From Pristionchus mayeri (lineage: Eukaryota > Nematoda > Chromadorea > Rhabditida > Neodiplogasteridae): a stretch of 64,000 nucleotides of DNA. Within the stretch, counting starts at the first letter, position 1, and every line of letters starts with the position of its first letter. This document shows positions 1 through 9,407 of the stretch, piece by piece. The stretch covers positions 43,432,520-43,496,519 of the forward strand of contig BTRK01000006.1 of NCBI GenBank assembly GCA_036245805.1, in the 5' to 3' direction. A program made the position numbers and the translations under genes. Below the pieces are notes generated by a model. It was not told where the DNA came from and searched no databases. It was given only the letters and a program-made list of their open reading frames with translations.

Positions 1-1165
1 GGTACAGAATATATCGACGATTACTTTTTGATGATTTTTCATTCAGAAGCCGATAGCAGTGTACGATAGCAGTGTAAGTAAGAATTAAATTGGATCATTC
101 TTTAAGGAACTGCGGTAATAAGCACTCTTCTAGCAACCTACTCCTGATGAGTTGTGCATCAAACTCGTCCCATGTAAATACATGGAAAGTGTTTTCGATC
201 TTCGCCTCAAGCTTCATGGGCGTCCATTCAACTTGAAGAAGCGCATTGCTGATTATACTAAATCGGGAATGTTGCGGAAAGAGATTGTAGGTGTACCATA
301 TCAATAGATTATGTACATTGTGAACGCGTTCAGAGCTACGTTCTGCAGTACAACTTAGTTAGCAGCGAAGAGCGGCATGCTGTGCTGACGCTTATCAGCG
401 AATGCATGGGGCAACGGATCGGACAATTTGAAATCTGGCTGGGAAAAGCGTGGATGGAAGTGGAGACCATCAGTTCATTCCTCCAAGAAATCCAAATTAA
501 ATCCTTGTACCTTACTCTCAGAATTCTAACTAAACCATTCGCGTAAGTGTTACCAAATTACGGCATTTCACAATTTTCCTTTGCAGCAACCAGCTTATTT
601 CACTTACGAAAACGCATGGAATTTATGAAATTCATCTGGATGTGCTAGGGGGAGATTCAGATCTGGATACCGGTTAGATTCCTACATATGATTTCAAAAT
701 GTGAAATCATTTCAGTGAGCATGCTTCTTGAATTGTCTAAGCATGTTCCAAGTATGATTATAAATCCAGTTGCTCCGTATATCTTCGGAGCGCTTGATGT
801 CGAGTGGGGGCCTATAATTCTCAAAATGTTTTCCAACAAATTGGACACATTACGTATATGCAACTTGGGTCGTGAGCATCTGATTTCGAAATATAGCGCC
901 GATTTTCTCATGAAGGTGTGTGAATTCATTATTTTGCACTAAACGAAATGCGTCAATGCATTTTAGCAATTACCTCTGATGGGCAAGAAGATCTGGTATT
1001 TATCTGCATGCAAGGAAAATTATGTAAATGCCCTCGACTATACTACTCACGACCATTGGGTTCGAGGTATGATAAAATAAAATTGATATATAAAAAGTGG
1101 CAAAAATTTCAGCACGGGGAAGATCGCTATTAATCAGACATTTGACGAGACGAGATCAGAAATAG
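1..1165 (+). CDS. F-box-like family paralog A (5' end outside window)
   Basis: This is the 3' part of a multi-exon gene. The window opens at the last base of an exon followed by a GTACAG donor. Exons read at 134-286, 334-542, 587-672, about 715-915, a QLPLMGKKIW exon near 970-1066, and a last exon ending in TAG at 1163-1165. Landmarks shared with the other local paralogs are ESVFDLRL, GKAWMEVE, VEWGPIILKM..NKLD.LRI, and a DYTTHDHWVR exon before a short basic C-terminus. The missing first exon should carry the F-box-like LPPEILWKIVDF motif seen in copies B and C. F-box proteins usually recruit substrates to SCF ubiquitin ligases, but the function here is unknown. The block is nearly identical to 4128-5217 (copy C), with about six differences, so the copies are very recent. 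Confidence 0.75.
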
Positions 1166-1494
1166 CATCAATCATCCTCTTTGAAGCTGATTCCAGTTAT
1201 ATCAATGACTTCATCTTTGAAACATTTTTTGAAAGTTCAATAACATGAATAAATTATGAATGGATCCACATGAGCATCTCAATGAACGATGTGTCCATAA
1301 CACAATTTCAAATTATCTGAATCTTGCATTTTTTCACATTCATATGCTATGTGCAGCTGTGATTTTGCTGACCTTCCTTTTTTGTGAAATTTGTATCTAT
1401 AATTTGATATCACAGCTTGAATGCTTTTATAAGTCGTTCATCCATCTCTCAGTCAGATATGGATCATTCTTCACTGCTGAATCGAGTATATTAG
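1166..1494. other. Intergenic spacer between paralogs A and B
   Basis: No coding exon is supported here. An AATAAA-like signal sits near 1248-1253, about 85 bp past the paralog A stop, and could be its polyadenylation signal. The stretch resembles the spacers that precede copy C (3164-3545) and the gene fragment at 8813, so it probably holds the family's short promoter. Confidence 0.5.
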
Positions 1495-3163
1495 ATGAAA
1501 CTTGACGACGTAGGCCTGGAAAGTACGTCTCATCTCGAGAATTTGCCTCCCGAAATACTCTGGAAAATCGTTGATTTCGTGCCAGACTCAGCGTTCGACC
1601 TCAGATTGGTGAGTAGTTTTGAGTGATACCGAATCTCGAACCTTCCTCGAAATATTGACGTTTTGATGAAATTGTGCCCATAAAATTATATACTGAATAC
1701 GGTCAATACAATGCAGACATCGCGACGTCTCTCGAAATATCGAGTGGAGGAGTATGCGCTTCAGAAGGACTACATAATTGAGAAGATCATTGTCTTTGAC
1801 AAGGTTAGAATTTAATGAAGCATCTTGTTTTAATTCCAGAGTATGTTGAAATCTTATTGGGCATTCCAGTTTTAAATTTGAGACCTTTAAAATTGATGGT
1901 TACGAGATAGCAAATGCTTGGCTCCCGTTCGAAGAGCGACTTCAGGCAATATTCCTATGTTCAATAAAAAGAACTTAGAATTTAAAGAAAATCAAATAAT
2001 TAAGTTAATCGGTACGAATTTGAATATTTTTAGTTTTGTTTAACGAATATTCTTTCAGACGCCAAATCCTGAGGAATTATGTATCAAAATCGTTACCAAT
2101 AAGCGCCTGGAAGGCGTGTATGAGCTTCGCCTTAAGCTCATTGAATCTTCTTTCGACATTAAGAAGCTCAAGAGACGCATTATTCATTACAGGAAAGGCA
2201 TATTCCCGAAAATCGAGATAGTACGTGTCATAGTGAAAATGTATTGGAGGTGTAAATTATCGGTGTTGCAGGGATACGTTTTTGAATGTAATTCGTTAAA
2301 TGTAGAACAAGTTCATGATGGAATAAAGTTTCTCTGCAAAAGCATGGGCTATCACGTTGGGAAAGTGGAGTTATGGCTGGGGAAAAAGTGGAATGAAGTT
2401 CAAATCATGAACTCTCTTCTCAATGAAATTAAATTCACAACGCTTGATCTCATAATCTTATTTCTTTCTAAGGAACTAGCGTGAGTTTTTTCAACGTTTT
2501 ACTATTACTTATTTTACTTTGCAGTAGTCAGATTCTGTCAATTACGAAATTTCATGGAATCGATGACATATATTTTGGTAATGTTGATGGTGATGACCCT
2601 GCCATCGAAACAGGTGAGATCCGGAGACGTAATTGGATTAAATATTTGCTATTGTTTCAGTGGATATGCTGATCGAATTCTCTGAGCATGTTCGATCCAT
2701 GACTGTTAATCAATTTGCCCCTTACCTTTTCGGCGTGATAGACGGAGAATGGGGACCAGTCATAATCAAAATGTTTTCCAATAAATTGGACTATTTACGC
2801 ATAAACACCATGGGTAAAGAGCCCCAGATATCGAAGTACAGTGCCGATCTTCTCAGAGAGGTATGTGCAATGAACAACTGAGACAATGTACGAAAAAACA
2901 AAAAAAAACTCATTCCAGAGGTTGCCTCTAATGGGCAAGAAAATCTCTTTCTTATCAGGATGCAAGAATTATTATGAGAAAGGTCTCGACTACACTACCC
3001 ATGACCACTGGATTAAAGGTGTGACACAATATATTTACGACATTTCTAAATGAACAATTTTAAATGACAACTGCATAATTTGAGAACTTTTTTAGCGAGT
3101 GGAAATTCGAAACTTGGAATGCTGGCAATCCGACACTTGTCGAGACTAAACGAGGGGAGATAG
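1495..3163 (+). CDS. F-box-like family paralog B
   Basis: Complete member of the local family. Exon 1 (1495-1608) encodes MKLDDVGLES followed by an F-box-like motif, LPPEILWKIVDFVP..AFDLRL. The ATG at 1495 is chosen because the earlier ATG frame near 1459 stops at once. Later exons give TSRRLSKYRVEEYALQKDY, CIKIVTNKRLEGVYELRL, GYVFECNSLN..VGKVELWLGKKW, ILSITKFHGIDDIYF, VDMLIEFSEHVRSM and DYTTHDHWIK. The last exon stops at 3161-3163 after a basic tail. One intron seems to start with GC (CTTCAG/GCAATA near 1948) where copy C has GT. About 300 residues follow the F-box and would be the substrate-binding part. No named C-terminal domain is recognised, and no break is seen. Confidence 0.75.
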
Positions 3164-3545
3164 GATCCTTCACATCGATCAACCTCTTCACAGTACTGTT
3201 TGTGTCTCACTGAAATGTTGTATGAAAGTACACAAACCCGGATAAATCATGTATTGGATCGGCAATGTATATCAGCTCGCCATGTGTCCATAGCACAATT
3301 TCAAATTATCTGATTCTTGAATTATTCTCATTCGTTTACTAAGTGAAGTGATTTTGCTTCCCATATAAATGAGCTGAGGGTTTTTTAACGTTGGGACCTC
3401 AACGGGGGACGGACCTTCTATAAATCATTGCTCTATTATCTTGTGGTTCAGGTGTTCTCTTCGTGTAAAACCCATTGTTCGTTTGGGTATTCTACTCGAT
3501 AATACGCACGTTTCCAAATTCATGACTAATTACCCTTAGTCAGGT
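3164..3545. promoter_or_regulatory. Upstream region of paralog C
   Basis: Non-coding spacer. It carries a block, GGGACCTCAACGGGGGAC near 3394 followed by a TATAAA-like TATAAATCATTG, that recurs in altered form upstream of the gene fragment at 8813 (GGGACCACAACGGGTATGG..TATAAAACATTG). This shared block at the same distance from two start codons looks like the family's core promoter. The role is inferred from position and conservation only. Confidence 0.4.
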
Positions 3546-6500
3546 ATGGCTCAATCACTACACAATCGATTTTGGTCGATGAAACTTAACGATGAAGGCC
3601 TGGAAAGTATGTCAGCTATCGAGAGCTTGCCTCCCGAAATACTCTGGAAAATCGTTGATTTCGTGCCGGAGTCATTATTCGACCTCAGATTGGTGAGTAG
3701 TTTTGAGAGTTCGAAATTTGTCATATGGAGCAAAAAAATACAATTAGCCAAAGCGGAGCACTTAGAGTCAGAGATATATCTGAATGTCTGTCTGCCATTC
3801 TATTTAGAGGCAGACGCTACATAGATGATATACATAGAATGCCGAGACTTTGAATAATTTTTTCTGAGAGATTCTAATTCAGACATCGCGGTTCCTTAAA
3901 TATCGCGCGGAAGAGTATGTGCTTCAGAGAGATTACATCATCGAGAAGGTCAATATCTTCGACAAGGTTTGTTTTTTACAGAGGTTTCATTGCATAAAAA
4001 CAAATGAATCAGATTTCAGCGTATTTTCACAACTTTTTGGCAGGCATTGCAATCCTAAATTTCAGCACTATCGAATTGATGCTAATAGAATACGAGATGC
4101 TTCGCTCTCAACAGAAGAGCAAGTTCAGGTACAGAATATATCGACGATTACTTTTTGATGATTTTTCATTCAGAAGCCGATAGCAGTGTACGATAGCAGT
4201 GTAAGTAAGAATTAAATTGGATCATTCTTTAAGGAACTGCGGTAATAAGCACTCTTCTAGCAACCTACTCCTGATGAGTTGTGCATCAAACTCGTCCCAT
4301 GTAAATACATGGAAAGTGTTTTCGATCTTCGCCTCAAGCTTCATGGGCGTCCATTCAACTTGAAGAAGCGCATTGCTGATTATACTAAATCGGGAATGTT
4401 GCGGAAAGAGATTGTAGGTGTACCATATCAATAGATTATGTACATTGTGAACGCGTTCAGAGCTACGTTCTGCATTACAACTTAGTTAGCAGCGAAGAGC
4501 GGCATGCTGTGCTGACGCTTATCAGCGAATGCATGGGGCAACGGATCGGACAATTTGAAGTCTGGCTGGGAAAAGCGTGGATGGAAGTGAAGACCATCAG
4601 TTCACTCCTCCAAGAAATCCAAATTAAATCCTTGTACCTTACTCTCAGAATTCTAACTAAACCATTCGCGTAAGTGTTACCAAATTACGGCATTTCACAA
4701 TTTTCCTTTGCAGCAACCAGCTTATTTCACTTACGAAAACGCATGGAATTTATGAAATTCATCTGGATGTGCTAGGGGGAGATTCAGATCTGGATACCGG
4801 TTAGATTCCTACATATGATTTCAAAATGTGAAATCATTTCAGTGAGCATGCTTCTTGAATTGTCTAAGCATGTTCCAAGTATGATTATAAATCCAGTTGC
4901 TCCGTATATCTTCGGAGCGCTTGATGTCGAGTGGGGGCCTATAATTCTCAAAATGTTTTCCAACAAATTGGACACATTACGTATATGCAACTTGGGTCGT
5001 GAGCATCTGATTTCGAAATATAGCGCCGATTTTCTCATGAAGGTGTGTGAATTCATTATTTTGCACTAAACGAAATGCGTCAATGCATTTTAGCAATTAC
5101 CTCTGATGGGCAAGAAGATCTGGTATTTATCTGCATGCAAAGAAAATTATGTAAATGCCCTCGACTATACTACTCACGACCACTGGGTTCGAGGTATGAT
5201 AAAATAAAATTGATATATGAGAGGAATCGACCACTCCGCGGCGGTAGGGAAAAAGTTTTTCCTATCTGGAAGACATTTCAATGGGAAGTACTTCAAATGA
5301 TGCTCTTTCAAACTGCGTCGTCAGAATTTCGATATATCTCGTCATCGTCGAGATTCAGAAGGCCAAACATTGGACTATCACTTTTCGAAAGTCAAATCGG
5401 GAACACAAAAATGATCATAAAATCGTTTAAAATAACGATGGAAAGTCGTTCTTTGCTTAGAAAGAAAGCTAATAACATGCGCTACAACTTTTATGTTGAC
5501 ATAATCATTCGTGGTGTTCATCCTGATGCGGAGCGGACGGGGGAACCAAAAATGTCACAACTTTGGAAATCGGAAATTCCTTTTGAGTTATCATGCTTAA
5601 GTTGTTGTACATGTATGTGCCTCACTCCTGCCCAAAAATTAGGGAAATCGGAGTATAGAAAAAAAAGCGGGCTCAATATGGTGAAACGACCTCAAAACGA
5701 GTTCCGGACAAGAGTACTTCCGTATCGTCAATTTACCTCATTTGGGCTCAAAATTATCTAAAACGACCGAAAACAACATTTGACTTTGTTTCCCCCCATG
5801 TTATTGCGCTTTCATTGGTCATAAATGAACTTCCGACCGAAAATTTGAAAATCGATATTTAGACCTTTTCCAAGTTGCGGGATGAGCTCTATTGCGCTAA
5901 AGTTGTTTCAAATAATGTAAAAACATTCCTGGAAACGGCTCTCAAAAAGCGGGCATCTGGAAATGCAAAATACAACATGAGAAATCCAATGAAAGGCGCT
6001 AGAATGCACATAAGGTCAAACCGGACACTGGGACCTGATTCATGGCTATAAATCTAGATCTCGACGAGATGAACATTTTATCTGTTGAAAGTGAGCTTCT
6101 ATCTTTTCGTTGAAGCGCGCTACAGAGCGTAGAAGTTAGCGAAAATCGAGGAGAGACGCGCGCGGGAGAGCGCTAAATGGATAGGAGGCAGAGGGAGGTC
6201 AGGCGGCGAGAGCGCCAGACGGTTAGAGCACGCGCTCTCGGGTGATTCTAGCCTCCTTCTGGCCAACTTCCAGGCTCTGTAGCGCGCTTCAACGACAAGA
6301 TAGAAACTTACTTTCAACAGATAAAATGTTTATCTCGTCGAGATCTACATTTCTAGTCATGAATCAGGTCCCTGTGTCCGGTTTGACCTTATGCGCATTC
6401 TAGCGCCTTTCATTGGATTTCTCATGTTGTATTTTGCATTTCCAGATGCCCGCTTTTTGAGAGTCGTTTCCAGGAATGTTTTTACATTATTTTAAACAAC

Positions 6501-7281
6501 TTTAGCGCAATAGAGCTCATCCCGCAACTTGGAAAAGGCTAAGATATCGATTTTCAAATTTTCGGTCGGAAGTTCATTTATGACCAATGAAAGCGCAATA
6601 ACATGGGCGGAACAAAGTCAAATGTTGTTTTCGGTCGTTTTAGATGATTTTGAGCCCAAATGAGGTAAATTGAAGATACGGAAGTACTCTTGTCCGGAAC
6701 TCGTTTTGAGGTCGTTTCACCAAATTGAGCCCGCTTTTTTTTTCTATACTCCGATTTCCCTAATTTTTGGGCAGGAGTGAGGCACATACATGTACAACAA
6801 CTTAAGCGTGATAAGTCAAAAGGAATTTCCGATTTCCAAAGTTATGACATTTTTGGTTCCCCCGACCGCTCCGCATCAGGATGAACACCACGAATGATTA
6901 TGTCAACATAAAAGTTGTAGCGCATGTTATTAGCTTTCTTTCTAAGCAAAGAACGACTTTCTATCGTTATTTTAAACGATTTTATGATCATTTTTGTGTT
7001 CCCGATTTGACTTTCGAAAAGTGATAGTCCAATGTTTGGCCTTCTGAATCTCGACGATGACGAGATATATCGAAATTCTGACGACGCAGTTTGAAAGAGC
7101 ATCATTTGAAGTACTTCCCACAGAACTTTTTTCCAGATAGGACAAACTTTTTTCCTACCGCCGCTCACCCCCCTCAAGTGGTCGATTCTCTCGCGATTCC
7201 TCTCATATTAAAGTTGCAAAATTTTCAGCACGAGGAAGGTCGCTATTAATCATACATTTGTCGAGACGAGATGAGAAATAG
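3546..7281 (+). CDS. F-box-like family paralog C, with a large foldback element in its last intron
   Basis: Complete paralog. Exons: 3546-3692 (MAQSLHNRFW, then F-box-like LPPEILWKIVDFVPESLFDLRL), 3883-3966 (TSRFLKYRAEEY), 4066-4128, 4261-4413, 4461-4669, 4714-4799, then the VEWGPIILKM exon near 4842-5042, a QLPLMGKKIW exon near 5097-5193, and a last exon just after 7226 that stops at 7279-7281 (..IIHLSRRDEK). The last intron has been enlarged by a foldback element of about 2 kb. The splice site after HDHWVR and the acceptor TTTTCAG before the last exon are both kept, so the gene can still be read if this intron is removed. From exon 3 to the element it is almost identical to paralog A. Confidence 0.72.
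5217..7207. mobile_element. Large foldback (inverted-repeat) element I
   Basis: Two arms of roughly 0.95 kb face each other around a centre near 6210. The left arm starts TGAGAGGAATCGACCACT; the right arm ends with the reverse complement of the same start plus a short extra stretch. The arms stay close to mirror images for most of their length (AAATGATCATAAAATCG near 5409 and its complement near 6983; GAAGCGCGCTACAGAGC near 6113 and its complement near 6275). No complete transposase is seen; ORFs in the arms are short or mirror each other. Comparison with paralog A, which lacks it, puts the insertion in an AT-rich TATATA target. It is probably a non-autonomous foldback or very large MITE. Confidence 0.85.
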
Positions 7282-7351
7282 CATCAAACATCATCTTTGA
7301 AGCTGTTATATCTTCGACTTCATCATTGAAAAATTTTGTGAAAGAGTACTA

Positions 7352-8586
7352 TTGGGGTGTCCGGAAAGTTCGTATAATTTTTTGTTTTTATTCAATGCTT
7401 TACAATTCTCAGTGACCAATGTATGCCCCCTTCTTTCTCACTACCTCCCTCCAGCGATTGGGCAGGGTCTCGATTCCTCTCTTCCAGAATGCGGGTTTCT
7501 TCGAGACCGCCCAGTTCACGAAAGCCCTCACAACTTCATCTCGATTCTTGAACTTCTTTCCTTTGCAGAAGTCAGAGAGAGAGCGGAAGCAGTGGTAGTC
7601 GCATGGGGAGAGATCCGGGGAATACGGTGGATGGGGAATCCTCTCGATCTTCAGCTCGTCCATTTTCTTCTGGGTCATCTTCGCTCGATGTGGGCGAGCA
7701 TTGTCCATCAGAAGAAGAATTTTTCCCTGGTTCAGGAGTCTGGGAGGGACTCTGATCGCGACATCTTGCAGTTGTTCAGAGAAGAGGTCGGCATTGATGT
7801 TGGTGCCAGGGGCGAGGATCTCCCAGTAGATGGGACCGAGCACTGAGAAGAAGAAGCAGAGGAGTTCCTTCTTTCCGTGCTCTTCCTTCTTCGGGACGGG
7901 CGTGGGCTTCTCATCTGCATCCACCCATTGCAGTCTCCTCACCGGGTTATCGTACGTGATCCACTTCTCATCTGTAGCGATGATGGAATTGACCCATCGA
8001 AGATTGGATCTACGATGGAGTAATTCCCGACAGACTTGAACACGATTTTTCAGCTGTTCGGGGGAGAGGTCATGGGGAATCACTCGTGGGAGTTTCGGCT
8101 TCTTCCCAGATCGATGGAGGATATCGGACACCGTTGATCTGGGAGTACCAGTATCCTTCTTCAACTCACGCACACTGGCCATGGGCTTGCGCTTCAGTGT
8201 GCGGAGAACGAGAGGCTGATCGAGGGAGGGAGGGCGTCCAGAGCGGGGTTGATCATCGAGACCAAACTCCCCTTTCTTGAAGCGGGAGAACCACTTATAG
8301 CAGAAGGGTATGGAGGGGGCGTCAGCTCCTTCCGACTGGGCCAGGGCAGAGTGGGCCTCCTTCACGGATCGGCCAAGACGGTAGTATTGAAGTAAAACTG
8401 CTCGGAGGTAGAGATGGGAGTCCATCACAAGAATCAATGTAGCAACTAGGAGACTGATTAAATCCTCTCACTACTCAACGTCAGAATGGTGCAATACATT
8501 GGTGACAAACAGATTGCGCAATCACTGCATTTGATCGCGAACTGACTTTTTTCCGAAGCATTATACGAACTTTCCGGTCACCCCAA
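7352..8586 (-). mobile_element. Complete mariner-family transposon
   Basis: The element is 1235 bp and starts and ends in matching terminal inverted repeats of about 27 bp. The left end begins TTGGGGTGTCCGGAAAGTTC; the right end, read inward, is TTGGGGTGACCGGAAAGTTC, one mismatch. It is flanked by the TA duplication of Tc1/mariner elements (7350-7351 and 8587-8588). It carries one uninterrupted transposase gene on the minus strand. It lies just downstream of paralog C. With intact ends and ORF it could be recently active. Confidence 0.95.
7409..8437 (-). CDS. Mariner transposase (DD34D), uninterrupted
   Basis: A 342-codon ORF, the usual size for a mariner transposase (about 340-350 residues). 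The N-terminal third has the paired helix-turn-helix layout (YYRLGRSVKEAHSAL, then FCYKWFSRFKKGEF..DQPRSGRPP). A variant of the WVPHEL linker reads RVIPHDLSPEQ. The catalytic acids lie in ATDEKWITYDN, LLLMDNARPHRA and PPYSPDLSPCDYHCFRSL. I count 34 residues between the second and third Asp, the mariner DD34D signature. The likely true start is the Met four codons in (MDSHLYLRAV). No stop or frameshift is seen. The enzyme cuts and pastes its element at TA sites. Confidence 0.95.
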   Translation of the reverse strand: MILVMDSHLYLRAVLLQYYRLGRSVKEAHSALAQSEGADAPSIPFCYKWFSRFKKGEFGLDDQPRSGRPPSLDQPLVLRTLKRKPMASVRELKKDTGTPRSTVSDILHRSGKKPKLPRVIPHDLSPEQLKNRVQVCRELLHRRSNLRWVNSIIATDEKWITYDNPVRRLQWVDADEKPTPVPKKEEHGKKELLCFFFSVLGPIYWEILAPGTNINADLFSEQLQDVAIRVPPRLLNQGKILLLMDNARPHRAKMTQKKMDELKIERIPHPPYSPDLSPCDYHCFRSLSDFCKGKKFKNRDEVVRAFVNWAVSKKPAFWKRGIETLPNRWREVVRKKGAYIGH

Positions 8587-8812
8587 TACCTTGAATAAAT
8601 CATGTATTGGAACTGCAATGTTTCTCAACTGTTCATGCATTCATAACACAATGTCAAATTATTTGAAACTTGACTTTATTTAACATTCGTATGGTATGTG
8701 CAGTTTTGGCTTTTCTGACATTCTAATTATGCAAAAAAACGAAAATCTATAAGTAGGGACCACAACGGGTATGGCGCTTTTATAAAACATTGAAGTGTTC
8801 TCTCACTCAAAT

Positions 8813-8986
8813 ATGAATCCTTCCTCACTGGTCAACCAATTTTCTTCGCAGAAGGCCAGGCTAACGACGACGCTTCAAAAGTTGCTGCTGTTAGAGGCTT
8901 CTGACAGGTTCTTGGCGTTGCAGTCGAACACCAGATGGAGGTCGCGCAATCACGTGATTCAGCGCATTGTATCTATCCTAAATTAG
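8813..8986 (+). other. Fragment or relic with an F-box-family promoter and a new short ORF
   Basis: A 57-codon ORF follows a promoter-like block matching the one before paralog C (GGGACCACAACGGG..TATAAAACATTG). The start (MNPSSLVNQFSSQ) resembles the family's first exon at the DNA level, but after the CAGAAGGCCAGGC stretch the similarity is lost and no LPPEILWKIV motif follows. It may be a decayed paralog start joined to unrelated DNA. Whether it is expressed cannot be judged. Confidence 0.3.
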
Positions 8987-9407
8987 TAGTCGCTTCTTCA
9001 AATTCGCGACTTTGACATCTTTCCATAACCAGAGAAAAAAACACTTTTGAAATGGTTATACACCATAATATATTGATGAATATGCGACAATTGTCGATAC
9101 AAGTTGGTCACTTCCCTTAGGAACTCCAGGACAATCTTATGATTTCGAACTTCATACGTGGAATTTTGAGTACGTAATATATGAGCGCGCTGGTACTCTT
9201 TTTGACTGGTAGAGGGTAGAGGGCAGTGCGATCATGTTGTACTGGCAAGTGCTATCGAATACATTTTCCATGAGCCTCACAATGCCGGAATGGCTACCGT
9301 TTCCGTTCGACCTTTAAATGTACACGTTTGAACAATGTAAACAACTGCCGACTCAAATACTCTATTCATTAATTGTACACATGTACATTGACACATCATA
9401 GTACAAA
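8987..9407. other. Intergenic, nothing recognised
   Basis: AT-rich spacer between the promoter relic at 8813 and the 3' end of the minus-strand paralog D. I see no coding exon, repeat pair or RNA gene. The array switches orientation here, from + to -. Confidence 0.5.

Noticed and set aside
95..304. Minus-strand ORF of 69 codons, repeated at 4222-4431
   Set aside because: It is the antisense of a conserved exon of the F-box-like family on the + strand; splice sites and family motifs are on +.
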